Assembly (NCBI GenBank): GCA_016647705.1 | Contig: CM028335.1 | Location: 41,268,526-41,332,525 of the forward strand | Length of the DNA: 64,000 nucleotides | Reading direction: 5' to 3' | From: Eucommia ulmoides | Taxonomy: Eukaryota > Streptophyta > Magnoliopsida > Garryales > Eucommiaceae | In this document: positions 23,101 through 35,000 of the stretch, piece after piece | How the letters are laid out: each line of letters begins with the position of its first letter | Position numbering within the stretch: position 1 is the first letter of the stretch | The notes under the pieces: generated by a model | What the model saw: only the letters and a program-made list of their open reading frames with translations | Database searches by the model: none | What the model was told of the DNA's origin: nothing | Program-made: the position numbers and the translations under genes

Positions 23101-26100
23101 TTATTGAATCCGTTGATGCTTCCGCTTATGCAAAGACTGGAGAGAAGATGTTTGAGCTACTTAGTACTTTTGTGGATAAGATTGGAGAATCTAATATGGT
23201 GCAAGTGGTTACAGATAGTGCCTCTTTTAATGTCATGGCCGGTAAGTTTAAATATTAATTTCTAATAATTATATTTTAATTAGAATATACATTTTTCGAA
23301 TTTATTAGCAATTAAGTATTATTTTTTATTCTTCACAGGGAGGTTGTTGGAGGCGAAATACCAACATTTATATTGGACACCATGTGCGGTCCACTGTTTG
23401 GATTTGATGTTGGAAGACATCTTTAAGTTGCCAAACATGAATTGAACCTTTGTGAAAGCAGTATTTCTAAATGGTTACATTTATAACCGCCCCGGTGTAG
23501 TTAACATGATGAGAAGATTCACTCATCAAAAGGAATTGCTAAGGCCGGCAAAAACCCGATTTGCTACCGCTTTCATCACATTGTGTAGACTTCATCAAGA
23601 AAGGAATAACTTGAGGAAGATGTTCATTTCGGATGAATGGACCACTAGCAAGTGGGTGAAGGAGCAACAAGGTAAAAGGGCAAAAGACATTGTACTAATG
23701 CCGACCTTTTGGCAAAATGTCGTTTTTGGTCTTAAGGTATCAGGCCCTCTTGTTCGAGTGCTTCGTTTGGTTGATGGGGAGAGAAAACCCCCAATGGGGT
23801 ATATTTATGAGGCTATGGATAGAGCCAAAGAAGCGATTGCCAAAGCATTCAAAGAGGACGAGGAGAAGTATAGTGAGATTTTTAAAATTATCGATCGTCG
23901 ATGGAATATCCAACTTCATCGTCCTTTGCATGCAGCTGGTCACTTTCTGAATCCGGAATACTATCATAGAAACAAAGACATTCATCAAGATGAGGAAGTT
24001 ATGAAAGGCTTCTATGAATGTGTTATGAGGTTGGTTCCAACTCTTGCTGCACAAGATAAAATTTCGGTGGAATTGGACAAGTACAAGAAATCCGAAGGCC
24101 TCTTTGGGATGCCTATGGCCGTCAGACATAGGAGCACAAAGTCAGCTGGTAAATTTTTTGTTTTAATTTTTGTCGTCTTATTGCTTTAATTTAATGATTC
24201 TAAATTAGTAATTATATTTTACAGTCGACTGGTGGACCTCATACGGTGGTTCGACACCTAACTTGCAAGCGTTTGCAATAAAAATCCTTAGTCTTACATG
24301 TAGTGCATCCGGTTGCGAAAGGAATTGAAGTGTTTTTGAACATGTAAGTTTTTTTTTTAATATTTAATTTGAATTTATTTAAAAGTTATCAAATATAATC
24401 CCCTTAAATAATGATCTTTTAATCTATTGCGCATAAATTATTGTAGATTCACAACAAGAAGAGAAATAGGCTAGCGCAAAAGCGATTAAATGATTTGGTG
24501 TATGTGAAATATAATAGAGCATTGATTCGTCGATATCAAGCACGCGACGTCATTGATCCTATCTCATTGACTGATATTGATGATAGCAATGAGTGGTTAA
24601 TTGGTCGAGTTGATGGAACTTCTGATAGGGAGCTCAATGATGAGTATGTGCATGATGAAGAAGATGGATTGACATGGACAAATGTAGCTACTGCCGCTGG
24701 AGTAGAAGAGAGTCGATATAATTCTAGATCGAAATTGACTCCAAGGGTGAATGCTAGAAATAAGCAAGTGGCAAGTTCTTCTACTCCAACAATCCATTTA
24801 GATGAGGAAGAAGCAAATTCAGAAGAGACTGAAGAAGAAGAGTGTGAGTGGGATGATCACGTGTCCAATGGTGAAAATGTAGACGACTTCGCTTTGGTGG
24901 ATGACGATGATGATATTTGATTATTTAGATTTTGGTTGATTGTATTTTTGTTTGCTCTTTGTTTTTGTATGTTTAAAAATTTCCATTTGGAGTTCTGGGC
25001 TACTTGCGAGTATATTTTATATTTTCTAATTGGAATTTAGTCATAGTTTTACTTCTTGATTTTAGAATTGCAATATAAAAGTGCTATATATTAATTTATT
25101 TATTTTTTTAAATGTCGTGCGCCTGGTGTCGCTCAGGCTAGCGCCTCGCCGTGCGCCTAGCGCCTAGGCTCCGGGACACCTTGTGCGCCTAGAGCCTTTA
25201 ACAACTATGCTTCCATGGAAGTTTCATTAAGGAAAACATACAAAAATCCAAAGACAAATTTATTTAAACCCAGATTTTTTTTTTCTCCCCCATCCCTGTT
25301 GCCTTTTGACACCATCCAGAGCCCTGATCCTCTACCATCAAATCTTTAAGCCATCGTATCTTTTATTGGAAATATTTCAGTAGATTATATATTGTTTTGT
25401 TCACTGGAAAGAGAATCCTCTTGTACATACTGAAGATCCTCTTTTTCGTATAAAAGTTTGATTTGATTACCCAAAAAGGTGTATTGCTTGCGAAAGATAA
25501 GAACATTATGGATCACTTGTCAAAAGTTAAAGAAAGGAAAGAACTAGAGACGTCAATAATTGATACCTGAATCATGGCTTAACTAAGCAAAGATTTTTCT
25601 CTTACCAGTATTTTTGAAATAGAGTTTACTCTTTGTCTCTTGTGACTGCATTACATAGAAATTTCTGCATGTATAAATGCAGTTGATTTTCATCTAGAGG
25701 CTACTGGTTTCACGAGACAGCTGACTATTATTTTTTTTAGTGCAAACTGAAAAACCACAAAAGAAGAACAAAACAAAGAAACCAGTTTCATTAAGTTTTT
25801 CTTTAAAGTTCTGTCAGGTCCGGTTCAGTTTGGAGTAGTTCCCAGTTTGGTCTTGGTTTTAGTTTTACCAGAACTGAAGACCACATCAAATGCAGCAGCT
25901 CCACATCATCATGGAGTTAAATTTCACTAACCATTTCCTTCGAAGCATCAAGATGGAGCTGGTGCTAGATGCCCAAGTGGCAAGTTCACTTGCAGAAACG
26001 GAGGGATGGTTTGATCTGATGCATATACATATGATGGCTATTGAAAACTCTCACTTTTTTTACGTCTTTAACTTTTGCCCAAAAAATTCTCATGCCTTCT

Positions 26101-28119
26101 TTGTGTCTTTCGATTCTTCACGTTTAAAGAGCTCAAAAATTGACCAAGATTTTTTTACAGAGGCTCAATTGAGGTAATCCATATATATATATATATGTAT
26201 TGATATATTCATATTATATCATGATTCATGTATAATTCATTTGCCCCGGCATATTGATAGATAGATATAAATATTCAACCCCACTAGTTTCTCTACCTCC
26301 CACTTCTGCAACTGCAACTGTTCAAATAGGTGCCTTGCAGCAAATATTAGTCATGTACAAATCTCTGAAAGCAAATCGGCGGGGATGAGACGGATAGAGA
26401 GGGTTCTGGATTGATGGCGGGCCTGACAGAGTAGAGAAAGTGCGGCAGAAAGAGAAAGACAGGCTCATCGGAGATGTACTGAGTGGTTGAGAGCTCTAAC
26501 TTCGCCTCCTAGGTGCAATGAGAGGCAAATCGATGATGATGGTTGGAGGCAATTTCAGATTTGTAGAGATGGTGGTGGTTGGTGGGTTGTAGTGGTGGGA
26601 GTGTTGGGGGCTTCTCTTCTGAAGAAGTGGAAAAAATAAAAAAAGAAATAGAAGAGAGAGATTCAAGGAAAAGAAAGAAAAATTAAATTTATGATGTTGA
26701 GAAAGAAAGGGAAAGAAATAATTTTTTAACAATTTCGTAAAGGCAAAATTGTTCATTATGGGAATGTGATTGCACATGATCATTTCTCGTTCAAGTAAGT
26801 AGTTAAATTGTGTGGAAGGACCACTAAAAACTGAAATGGAAGATACAAGGTATATAATGTGTGACCCTTCGAAGATAAGGGGTCGCTTAAAAATAGGGTC
26901 CAATTTAGAGTCACAATGATGTAATTTGCTGATTTTTATATCAGGATTTTGAACTTAATATTCTCAGCAACTTGAAATCAAATTATTATTATTTTTGGTA
27001 GTGTCAACTACTATGTAGTTTATCACTTTTTTGCTTTCTAATAGTTGAGAGATGAACATTGTTAGTATTTTACGCAAATAACATAACATTAAGACTAACG
27101 AAATGGTCGAAACACAATCATGTTGTTGTACGCGTGTTAAAAGAGTGTCGGCATGTCGGACACTCATAACACAGGTACATACCATTCTTAGAAGTGTCGG
27201 TGATTCCTAGATCATAACAATCCACTTACCCACTCTCATTTCAACTTCTTAAGATTAGGTTATGTTATGGCTTGAATATCACGCACGCAGAAAAAAATCT
27301 CGAAGAGGGTTTTAAACAAATCGAGCCGTCTTATTTGTTCAACATCTGTTTATTTATTTCAACCAATTTCCAATTTTGAGCCAAGCCTCTCGTGTTCAAG
27401 ATTGGCTCGTTTAACTAATTGAGCTGTTTGCGATCCTAAACGTGCTTGATGCTGATCGACCGAGGCCACCGCTTTGAACTTATGTATGGCGGAGGCGGAA
27501 AAATCATTAGTCTCTTTTCCTTCAATAGTTAAATATATTTGTAACTAATAAAGTAGCCGTTATTCTTATTTTGGCAAGTAGCCGTTATTCTTTTTTTTTT
27601 CAAGTAGCCATTAAAGTAGCTGTTATTGTTTGCCTATATAATGAGGTTTTATTGTAATAGAAAGACACAGTTGATTAATTGATTATTGAGTTATTTGAGC
27701 AAGAATCTTTTTTTTTTTTTTTTAAATTATTAGTTTTTATTTATTTTTTTAAATTGGCCTCCTTTATCAATTTGGTATTCAGAGCTCATTTTGATCCTTC
27801 ACGCTTCGCGTGCAACCCAAAACCCTAGCCACCACAGATCAGAAAACTCTAGCCACCATCAATTACCCTAGCCACGTGTTGCTACAACAACCCAACGATC
27901 CAGATCCAATAGCCACTGCTCCGGATCTAAGTTTATCGGACCTGTACGAGCCATTGCGAGCGCTGGCCAGCCTTCGCTGGACCTCGAAAGGCCTGTTCGA
28001 GCCCTTCGCGGGCCCTAGCTGGAGCGTCGTGGCACCCCAAGTCTGCTTTAGATTCCATCCGTAGCGGCTGCCAGTTGCTTTGTGGCCTAGGCCCGGTCTG
28101 TAAGTCCTACTATATTTAC

Positions 28120-28152
<33 letters not shown>

Positions 28153-31100
28153 CTATTTTTTATTCCTAGTTTTTTTTATTTGATATATTATTAAAAAAAA
28201 AACAGAAATAAATATTTATAAAAAAGAAAAAAGAAATAAGTTAAAAAAAAGAAGCACAGATAATATTAAAAAAAAAAAAAAAAAACAGAAATAAATTTGA
28301 AAAAAGAAATCAGAAATAACTTAAAAGAAAGAAAAAAACAAACAAATGATTTCTATTTTCTAGTTACATTAGTACCCTATTGCATTATTTTCTTTTGTGA
28401 CAGATATAACATTATAGTACTTCCATTACGAATATTTGGGGCATTAATATCATCACTTTATAAACCACATGACTATTCAAGACCTAGAAACTTCCTAAAA
28501 TTCTATTTGACAAGAATTCCAAACCATGTTAGAGACTGTATCTAATCTTCAAAATTTCGTAAACCACCTTCAAAATTCTGTTAACCACCTTAGAGAGGAA
28601 GTAAACCAAAATCGAGATAATCTATATACCGACCTCCATAAGCGACAAGTTGAATTCCATAAAAAGATCTGCATTGACTTAGGTAGCCTGATTACTCAAC
28701 AAGTCACTCAAATAGTTGAGCAACACACAAACCATAGGGCTACTAGACACATGTAAAAACAACTAGTACGGGAACGTAGAGTGGAGTCTAATTTTTCTCA
28801 TCATAATGAAAATTTACTATCCCCACACTCATTGCCGACCGCTTCGAAAATCCTAAATTCAAGTTCTTCACCTACTTTAGCTCCTTCTCACAGTCACCCC
28901 AAGCGAAGCACGAATGAAATAGAAGGTAGGCACAAGGACTTCTGTTGAAGATTTTCCCTAGAGAGTCATCAGCCCATAGCCCCTAAGTATCCATTTGATG
29001 AGGCTCCAGAATTTTTCGATGAAGTATACCCCAATGAAGGGGACGCCTTTGGCTATCCTAGGCCAATAAGAGCTCAGGGTAGAACCCATCAACCTCACTT
29101 TGGCCATGATGATATTACTAGAAAGGTGAGGGTTGATGTTTCTTGTTATGATGTCACTCTAAACCCTAACACTTTCTTAGATTGGCTAAATGATTTGGAG
29201 AATTATTTTGAATGGTATGAGATGTTAAATAACTATAGGGTAAGATTTGCCAAAATGAAACTTATTGGGTTCGCTAAGAGGTATTGGCAAGGTGTCCAAA
29301 GAAACATGGAACGAATAGGAGAGAAACCTATCACCCTTTGGGATATCATGAAACGTCGACTAAAAAAAAAGTATCTCCTGACATGTTATATGCAATAACT
29401 AATGAACCAATGGCTCAACCCTAAGCAGTTATCCTCTAGCGTATCAAATTATGTAGCCTGATTTGAGGAATTAATGCTGAGGTGTGATATTGATGACGCA
29501 TCATGGGTTCGTGTCACCAAATTCATTAATGGGTTAAGGCCTGATATTCAAAGAGAAGTCTCTCTCCATTCGCTAGAATCATTAGAAGAGGCATATCAAA
29601 GGCTCTAGAAATAGAGAGGTTCTCTAGGTTTCCCGATTAGAGAAAAATAATTTCTCAAATAGGAGGATTAAATCTGTCCAAATCTGCACCTTTTAAGAAA
29701 TCACATGAGACCAATCAATCACAACCTGTCTCCGTAGCACTTGACAGTAGTTACAACCCCAGTCATGTGCCTCCAGGAACTTCTAGGACAAACTTTAATC
29801 CTAGTCAGAGTATCCACCAGTGACCTAGTATGACTAAGACTAGAGATTTTTCTCCTCCATTGAATGTCACAATTGTCATGGTATAAGTCAATTGGCATCA
29901 CGTTGCCCACATCGAACCATGACAATAGGTGTCGAAGAGGTAGAACCCCTAGATGAATAGAAAGCTAACCAAGTTGTGGAACCTCTAGACCAGATAGTAG
30001 GGTCCAAATGGAACACAAAGATCGACTTGCGTAGTGGGTACAAATTGGCAGCTGATGTTCATCGTAGGAATGTAGACTTTAAGGAGGATGAGTATGTAAT
30101 GGTTCGAGTTCACCTTGAACGATACCCAAAATACTCTTTTAAGAAACTGCATGCTACAGCTATGGGGCCACACCGTATTCTCTGTAGACTTGGACTTGAT
30201 ACTTATTTACTTGATTTGCCATCTCATATGCATATTAGTCCTATTTTCAATGTGGAGAACTTGCTACTTTATCAAGGCACATTCGAGCCTCCTATTTTTT
30301 CCATAGGTACTCTTCCTGGGAAAGATGTTAATTTGCCTACACCAAAGCTCCCCATCTGCCACCATATAGAGATGATCAAATTGAAGAGATGTTAGAAGAC
30401 GAGGTTATTGGCTCGTCACAAGGTGGATATTAAAGGTATCTTATCAAATGGAAGGGTCGACTACTCTCAGATGCTACGTGGATTCTAAATGAGGAGTTAA
30501 GACGACTTGCACTTGATCTCTTGGAGCAGTACCATTCTTATAACTCTCCGGAGGCGAGTTCTTTTCAGCCAGGGAGAATTGATGGGGATCGACCGAGGCC
30601 ACCGCTTCGAACTTACGTATGGTGGAGACTCGAAAATCATTAGTCTTTTTTCCTTCAAGAGTTAATTATATTTATAACTAATAAAGTAACCGTTAAGTAG
30701 CCGTTATTCTTATTTTGTCAAGTAGCTGTTAAAGTAGCCGTTATTTGTCTTTTGGCAAGTAGTCGTTAAAGTAGCCTTTATTCTTATTTTGTCAAGTAGC
30801 CGTTAAAGTAGTGTTATTGTTTGCCTATATAATGAGGTTTTGTTATAATAGGAAGAGACCTTTGATTAATTTATTATTGAGTTATTTGAGCAAAAATCTT
30901 TTTTATTTTATTTTATTTAAATTATTAGTTTTTATTTTATTTTTTTCAATTGGCCTCCTTCATCAGAGCTTAATAGGGTTTTATTTGTTTTAGAAAAAAA
31001 TATTTAGTGGTTAATTTTTAACGCTTAAGTGTACTTGTAAATAATATATATCTTAATACATTCAATAACTCTTAATATTTTGAGATATCACGTAGAAGTA

Positions 31101-31985
31101 TCGAATTTACTTGCATTTTACAATATAACAATTTGAATTCATTTTCTCAGTAATATTACAAACCAATTTATATGTAATTATAATCAATCTAATTTGCTAA
31201 TCTAACAGATGAAACTAGTATATGTAGAGGTAAATTTTTCTTCCACAACAGTTGAACTTGTAAGACTACTGAAATTAAGTTTTTTGTAAGGTCTGGTTTT
31301 CTATTTAAAGGTAAAGGTATAGCTAAGTGCTAATCTTTTGATATCTTTCGAGCATCTGCTGTTTGGTATGTTTAATGAAAGAGTTTAAACACAAGCTTGA
31401 GTTTCGTTCGTTTATTAAACAAACGAGTTATGAACGGTTAAGGAGCTGTGCTTGATTATTTCACAAACGGCTTCTTTTGTTTATCAGATAAACAAGTTAT
31501 GAACAGGCTGCTGATGAGGCAAGCTTGAGTATTTTATAAACAATTGGGTTTGTTTACAGTCCTAATCTTAATTGTGTTGATGAAAATTTGAAAAGCAGGA
31601 AAACGATGTTGCTCTATTGTTTTGTTTGAGAGATGTAATTTTCTCTTTCTGCACTCTTATGTTTGTGGAGGATCTGGTTTTAAGTGGATTGTAGATATGA
31701 CTTTGGACCTTTCTTGTATTTTTGTAGTTGTTTCTAGGGGTTTTTATTTCTCGTCTTACCTGGAAACTGTGTGCCTTATCTTCCTTTGTAGGCATGTCTG
31801 ATAGCTGATATCGTGCAACATTTTGTTGATGCTAAACTGGAATTTGATTCCGGCTATGTCTATCAAGATGTAAATCGTGCAATACAACATGTTCACCGAA
31901 GTGGTTTAGTGCATAAAGGGATTCTCTCGGATCCCCAGAGGTACCTTGTTAAAAATGTGCGTGATATGTTATGTAGTTTATTCGA

Positions 31986-32025
<40 letters not shown>

Positions 32026-35000
32026 AGTTTGTATCAGATTTATAGTGTTATCACTTCAGGTTATATTTTTTCCTGATAATAACTCATCATAATCTTCTTT
32101 TTTAAGGACCTAATTTTTTTTATATGGACAAATGTTCCAGGGTCAGCTGTTACGATTTCTCAGGATGCTAAGGGAGAAAGGGAAGAAACTTTTTTTGCTG
32201 ACCAATTCTCCCTATTATTTTGTGGATGGAGGGATGCGCTTCATGTTAGAGGTAATTGTCAGAAATATCCTACAACTACCTTTTAAATCTTATAAATGAG
32301 CAATTGTGTTTTTGCTTTCGTACGTGTCTACATTGATCAGGTTTAAGGGTTATTACTGCTTAATCTTATTCAGTTTCCTTGTATTTGCAGAACATATCAA
32401 TTTTTACAATCCCACAATTTCATGTTGATGATTATATTTTTTTTTTGTGCTCCACTAGTTTATTGGTTCCTGTCGCGTTACCTTTTCTGAATCACCTTTT
32501 CTGAATCTTGCCTCTTGCTCCTGGGTTATATTAATACCAAAATGCAGAGGGATGCTAAGGTGGAAATAGAGAAAATTTTGTATCATTTGGTATTATAATT
32601 CAATTCCATATCTTTCTAGCATCTGGATCAAGGCATTTTAAATGACGTTGCTACAACTTTTGGGTTGCCTTTAGGTTTTATCTAGTTGAATGTTTTTTCT
32701 GATTCTTCTCTCTTGCTCCTGGTCCTGGATTGCATTGATGGTGCCTCGATTTGGAGAGAATCACTCAATGAAGGATGACTTTCCCGCTCAGCTGCTACTC
32801 GCCTGGCTTCTTGCAAGAATTCTTACGCCGGGGGGATTGGCTCCTTGTACAAAACCTCCAGTGTGAGAATAAGTAACTGGGGTTGGATTTTTTAGTAAGT
32901 TTTTTCTCGAAATTTAGAACTTACCTGCAGTACCTTATCCTTCGAGTATTTATAAACATTTTTGGCGAGAGATAGATCATTTGGAGCGGCCTTCCAGCGG
33001 AATCCGTTAGCGTAGATGCGACGGCCGTTAGAGGGGTTACATGCATTACGCATGGGGCAACCCACCTGGGCAACAAATTTGCGTGAGTCCCCCAGGCGGG
33101 TAAGGGGCAACCCAGAGGAAACGGGTTCAAACTCTTCAATGGGTCTTGGGTCAATGCATTGTTCTGCGGATTCTTACTAACACGTAGATAATGACTATTT
33201 TACTCTGTATCATCATTAATAGCAAACTGCATAGATGAATGCTGAGGTGGCACTGGAGAATATATATATATATATATACATATATATTTTAATATAATTA
33301 GGTATGCATAAGTGAATTACCAGCTCCATCTTATTCCAGCATCTGGATTACACTATATTAAATGAAGGGATACAATGTTGGGTTGCCTTGGGTTTTATCA
33401 ACTCAGCATGTTGATGTGTCTTTTCCATAGCTCTGTGACTTGAGTAGTTGGAGCTTGGTGGCTGCTAAGTAAGCGCTGCCACTTTCACCGCAAGCGTACG
33501 GATCAAGTTTTAGTATAGTGGACCTTTTGGTCGGGTATCGTATCCACAGGGATTGGTTGAGATTACTATCGAGTATTGCGATTGTCATAACCTAATTTTA
33601 TCTAGGCAACAAAAATGAAATTTAATTTAATACTAATACTAAACTAAAATACTAATTAAGTTAACTATACTATAAATACTAATTTGAGATTGTTTAAGGG
33701 AGTAGATTGCCTAGGGATTAACTTTATTTACTTGAATGCGTTTGATTTCGTTTTAGTTAACATTAATGGCGTTCGGCGTATCCGACAATCTCGGTTCGTA
33801 AACTCCCTTGCCACCTCTTCCGAGTGTAAGACCGGGGAATACGTGACTTCGTGTCAACGCCGAAATTCCCCTTAACGTCTTAACGACTCTAGGTCACGTG
33901 AGTCTCGCCCCAATGTCATCGATTGCACACTTTCTAACGCCTTCCTGGGTCGTTAGATTGTTGTGTTGTGTTAACCCTAGTCCGAATCCGGAGTTACCTC
34001 TCCCGAGTGTCAAACCCCATATTCTCAATATATCTAAACTAGCATATAATCATAGAAAACACGGCAACACAATCGAAATTATAAGGAACAACCATAAACG
34101 AAACACAAATTCAACCAAAACTACATTTTCATAAATAATACGTTAATCCCTATTACAATCCATATTTAACTCATGGCCCTAACCGTTTATACAATGTAAA
34201 ACGAGCTAAACATGCTCAACAACTACCAAAATGAAGAAAACAAAGAGAGGAAACGAGCGACTTAGCCGATATCCGAAGATTTGCCGCTAGAAACGTCGAT
34301 CGATCGCTTCCTCGTTGATCCTCCACCTCGGGTTGAGAGCTCTCCCTCAAAAATCCCTAATCCTACTCCTAAAATATGGCCTAAGGCCTTAAGGGCTGAA
34401 GAGAGGGAAGAGAGGAGGAGAGAATGGATTAAAAATATACCAAAAGATCTCAAAATATCTAATAAATATCAAGAGTGTGCTGCAGGATTTTCGCCTAGGC
34501 GAAGTTAAGTCGGTTAACTTTTTGCCGGAAATTCGCCTAGGCGAAGTTACTGCAGGTTTGAAATTTTGTTTTGGCTGTAACTTCTTCATCCGAACTCCAA
34601 TTGAGGTGATTCAAAAACCTATGGAAAGTTAAGAAAAAGATATACAACTTCCATGTTTTGAGTATTTCCAAAATCGGATTGCATCATAGTCCAAAATAGC
34701 CTTGAAGTTACAGCACCTGTATCGGCTTTGCGGGTTTGGTGACCGCCTAGGCGAAGAAGTAGGCGGTAGACTTGGAAATGTTTCTACTGGGGTTTCCACC
34801 TAGGCGGAGGAATTTCTTGCCTAGGCGGTGGGCTGTCAGTAGCCTTTTGTCATTCTTAGTATCTTCATTGCCTAGGCGGAGGTCTGGACGCCTAGGTGGT
34901 GGGCTTCCTTCATATTTTTGCCTCCTTGCTTGTTTATCCACCGTAACTTCGACTCGCTTTCGGTTCGATCTCATCGTTTTCGTTCCAGTTTCCTATCTTT

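Larger units (their letters stand above)
27447..30965 (+). mobile_element. Ty3/gypsy chromovirus deletion derivative
   Basis: The 5' LTR is 27447-27769 and the 3' LTR 30580-30965, both starting TGATG..GATCGACCGAGGCC and ending TTATCA or TCATCA. Flanks are GTGCT (27442-27446) and GAGCT (30966-30970), a 5-bp duplication with one mismatch. A primer-binding site tggtattcagagc follows the 5' LTR (27773-27785), and a polypurine stretch agggagaa precedes the 3' LTR. The interior encodes gag and then directly the integrase C-terminus with chromodomain. Protease, RT, RNase H and the integrase core are missing. The LTRs differ in length mainly by copies of an aagtagccgttaa unit. Confidence 0.9.

Noticed and set aside
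26496-26903. 135-codon minus-strand frame in intron 6
   Set aside because: Phe/Ser/His-rich, no domain, no supporting splice or promoter context. Treated as a chance frame.
33898-34508. Paired open frames conserved with 37375-37985
   Set aside because: The conservation comes from the two LTRs being copies of each other. Frames on both strands are equally conserved, so no coding constraint is shown.
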